Shown here one piece after another: positions 62,046 to 64,000 of a DNA stretch of 64,000 bases (positions are counted from its first letter, which is position 1; every line of letters starts with the position of its first letter). Source of the DNA: Nakaseomyces glabratus (Eukaryota; Ascomycota; Saccharomycetes; Saccharomycetales; Saccharomycetaceae); NCBI RefSeq assembly GCF_010111755.1, contig NC_088957.1, forward strand, positions 620,001 to 684,000, given 5' to 3'. The notes under the pieces were generated by a model. The model searched no databases. It was not told where the DNA came from and saw nothing but the letters and a program-made list of their open reading frames with translations. Position numbers and translations under genes: made by a program.

Positions 62046-63221
62046 ATGTTCGAGTCAGGTCTTCGGAGGTGGACTGTGGGGCTGTTCCTGCTGGGCGTGG
62101 TGATAGTGCTGTGGGTGTTGTCCTCCTTTCTGATCAACTATATCTTCGAGGATGGTACTTACAGAAAGCCATTTTTCATCACGTATATTAACACAGCGTC
62201 GTTTATTTTCTACTTGATACCGACATTCAAGAACATAGTTTACAATTACAAGGTTACTGGGAAGCCTTATATCCACGAAGAATTGCTTATAGAGGAGGAG
62301 GCTAACGAGACTGTAACAAATTATACCGCTGACAACGAGCAGTGCAGGCGGGCTAACAGCATTGATGAAGCTAGCAACCCATTGTTGGAAGCACAGAACA
62401 TAGTCAGGGACGCTCAACTGGATAGATTATCTCTGCCTGAAACCATTAGGCTAAGTGCGGAATTCTGCGTCCTTTGGTTTGCTGCTAATTTTGTAACTAA
62501 TGCCTCTTTGGGCTACACATCGGTAGCTTCGCAGACTATATTGTCCTCCACCTCGTCATTCTTCACACTTTTCATAGGTGCTGCATTCAGAGTAGAGACA
62601 ATTGATAGAGTTAAAGTCATCGGATCGCTGATATCCTTTATTGGTATATTACTAGTTACAAAGTCAGACGTACATATACCGCAAAATACACATATGCCAC
62701 ATACCCATGCTTTAGATGAGAAGAAAAGAGATAAAACCTTCGAGATATTCTTCGGAAACATGTTAGCGTTAAGCGGGGCACTATTTTATGGACTATACAG
62801 CACTTTGCTAAAGAGAAAAGTCAAAGACGAGAGCAGAATCAATATGAAAATATTTTTTGGGTTTGTTGGCCTATTCACACTCATTTTGCTATGGCCAACA
62901 TTGTTACTATTGGATAAATTTAATTGGGAAACTTTTGTGATACCTCGTGACCCATTGGTTATAACTATCATCCTTGTCAATTGTTTGATAACATTTGTTA
63001 GTGACTTTTGTTGGGCATCCGCTATGCTATTAACAAGCCCATTAACAGTAACTTTGGGTCTAAGTATAACTATTCCACTGGCAATGTTTGGTGATTTTCT
63101 CTTCAGACATAAGACAGTCCCGTTCCTTTATTTTTGCGGTGCTATCCTAATTCTGGGATCTTTCTTTGTTATTAATAAGAACTCTGAAAAGAATGAGAGA
63201 AATGAGGAAGCAATTGCATAG
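62046..63221 (+). CDS. Vacuolar membrane DMT-family transporter (YML018C/Thi74-like)
   Basis: Predicted drug/metabolite transporter (EamA fold) of the vacuolar or mitochondrial membrane; the substrate is uncertain. The 391 residues (S. cerevisiae YML018C 393, Thi74 370) start with a hydrophobic helix (about 12-33). A hydrophilic loop follows (about 75-140), then about eight more membrane helices, with the LTSPLTVTLGLSITIPLA segment near 330-347 and a C-terminal KNSEKNERNEE tail. Length and the OST6 neighbour favour YML018C. Confidence 0.88.
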   Translation: MFESGLRRWTVGLFLLGVVIVLWVLSSFLINYIFEDGTYRKPFFITYINTASFIFYLIPTFKNIVYNYKVTGKPYIHEELLIEEEANETVTNYTADNEQCRRANSIDEASNPLLEAQNIVRDAQLDRLSLPETIRLSAEFCVLWFAANFVTNASLGYTSVASQTILSSTSSFFTLFIGAAFRVETIDRVKVIGSLISFIGILLVTKSDVHIPQNTHMPHTHALDEKKRDKTFEIFFGNMLALSGALFYGLYSTLLKRKVKDESRINMKIFFGFVGLFTLILLWPTLLLLDKFNWETFVIPRDPLVITIILVNCLITFVSDFCWASAMLLTSPLTVTLGLSITIPLAMFGDFLFRHKTVPFLYFCGAILILGSFFVINKNSEKNERNEEAIA

Positions 63222-63559
63222 TACGATTTCACTTAAACTTTTGAAATGGTATGTTTACGATTAACGCAATCCTGTTTTACTTTGAAAACAAGGATTTTTT
63301 TGTTTATTGCATGAATAACGTTTGAACTTAGAGAGGAAAGTGCTTGTTCGCTATACACTTAGATGTTAGTAAGGACTGTATAGAGGCGGAACCACCTTTT
63401 TGGGTCTTTCTATTGTAAATATTCAAATGCATTGTCATGGGGTTTTTTTCTAATCTTAGCATTATATGGTGTCCATATTTAGTACTTTTTATTTTTTTAT
63501 TATTTATTTATTCAGCTTTCTATATTACATTATGTATAGGTTTACGGCAAAAGGAAATT
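63222..63559. other. Convergent intergenic region, YML018C-like to OST6
   Basis: 338 bp of T-rich 3' flanking DNA. Nothing recognised. Confidence 0.55.
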
Positions 63560-64000
63560 TCAGTAATTTAATAGAGACATATATGCGCTAGAATTCAAAT
63601 GGATACTCGGGCTGTTTAATCTTATAGCAGCTAATGTAGTATGAACCAAAAAAAACATCAAACATGCGCAAAATAATGACCCTAATACATTCGCATTGTC
63701 GTTGCCCTTACAGAGCTTTTTCCAATACACGAGAAGAGTCACAACTATGGACATTGCCACATACATTGCCGAGACAGTCACAACTTCAATTCCAAATTGC
63801 CAGCCTGTTCCCCCACTGAAAAACATAATATTACCTTTCCCATCTCTAGCAATGAATGGGATACCATTTATCTGCGTAAACTTAAAGCCAGCAATACTAG
63901 GCAGTAAAATACCAAAAGCCAAGACGATGCTAAACAGAAGACCTTTATTTCCAACAATCGGTAGCACCACCCTCTTGAGAACCACAAATATAGCTGTACA
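63560..64000 (-). CDS. OST6: Oligosaccharyltransferase subunit Ost6 (3' part, cut by window edge)
   Basis: C-terminal 146 codons of an Ost3/Ost6-type thioredoxin-related subunit of the ER N-glycosylation complex. The frame stays open to the last base, so the N-terminal lumenal thioredoxin domain lies outside. What remains has four hydrophobic segments, as in the membrane part of Ost3/Ost6. It includes the SGGTGWQFGIE loop between helices 2 and 3 and a C-terminal lumenal tail. Ost3 and Ost6 cannot be told apart firmly from this part; position beside a YML018C-type gene supports OST6 (YML019W). Confidence 0.85.
   Translation of the reverse strand, partial: CTAIFVVLKRVVLPIVGNKGLLFSIVLAFGILLPSIAGFKFTQINGIPFIARDGKGNIMFFSGGTGWQFGIEVVTVSAMYVAMSIVVTLLVYWKKLCKGNDNANVLGSLFCACLMFFLVHTTLAAIRLNSPSIHLNSSAYMSLLNY

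Noticed and set aside
1..64000. CRISPR arrays, bacterial defence systems, transposons, viral remnants
   Set aside because: None seen: no spaced direct repeats, no transposase or reverse transcriptase frame, and all major genes are ordinary yeast genes.

Overview
This window looks like nuclear DNA of a budding yeast (Saccharomycetaceae) that descends from the whole-genome duplication. The best fit is Candida (Nakaseomyces) glabrata or a close relative. The reasons are: compact, mostly intronless genes; one ribosomal-protein gene with a GTATGT/TACTAAC-type intron; a yeast tRNA-Leu(CAA) gene with its intron; almost every protein recognisable as an orthologue of a Saccharomyces cerevisiae gene; and gene order matching pieces of several S. 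cerevisiae chromosomes. Species assignment is inference. There is no phage, plasmid, transposon, CRISPR array or bacterial-type operon.

Layout. 1-9 kb: a class V myosin that resembles Myo4 more than Myo2, next to a Snc-type v-SNARE (the MYO4-SNC1 / MYO2-SNC2 neighbourhood). 9-15.3 kb: GDS1, CIR2 and SNX3 (YOR355W-YOR357C order). 16.5-38.8 kb: an ECM3-like carrier, a GC-rich structured RNA candidate (possibly the SRP RNA), RPS7 with an intron, tRNA-Leu, PHO23, OCA1, MIC27, AVT4, POL1, MET4 and LEU4; this matches YNL095C-YNL104C except that RAS2 is missing. 39.5-43 kb: CDC10, MRPL32 (YCR002C-YCR003W) and a small LSO1/LSO2-type gene. 43.2-60.4 kb: PET130, BBC1, MPS3, TPH3-like, CCT3, MAD3, VTC4 and RPC17 (YJL023C-YJL011C order). 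60.7-64 kb: an unrecognised gene, a YML018C/THI74-type transporter and the 3' part of OST6 (YML018C-YML019W).

Genes here mostly act separately, but some control logic can be read from DNA. POL1 and MPS3 each have two ACGCGT boxes upstream, suggesting G1/S control by MBF. The 1-kb divergent MET4-LEU4 promoter has a Met31/Met32-type site near MET4, and a Gcn4-type site and a Leu3-type CCG-N4-CGG site near LEU4. VTC4 has a Pho4-type half-consensus site.

The most unusual items are: the GC-rich RNA candidate upstream of RPS7; the very distant branch point in the RPS7 intron; a recurring poly-C promoter motif; two short tandem duplications in the MET4-LEU4 promoter; the unrecognised gene at 60.7 kb; and a few possible small genes. 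I see no convincing previously undescribed system. Several long open frames in the window begin at GTG or TTG; for those genes I chose the first in-frame ATG that fits the family.
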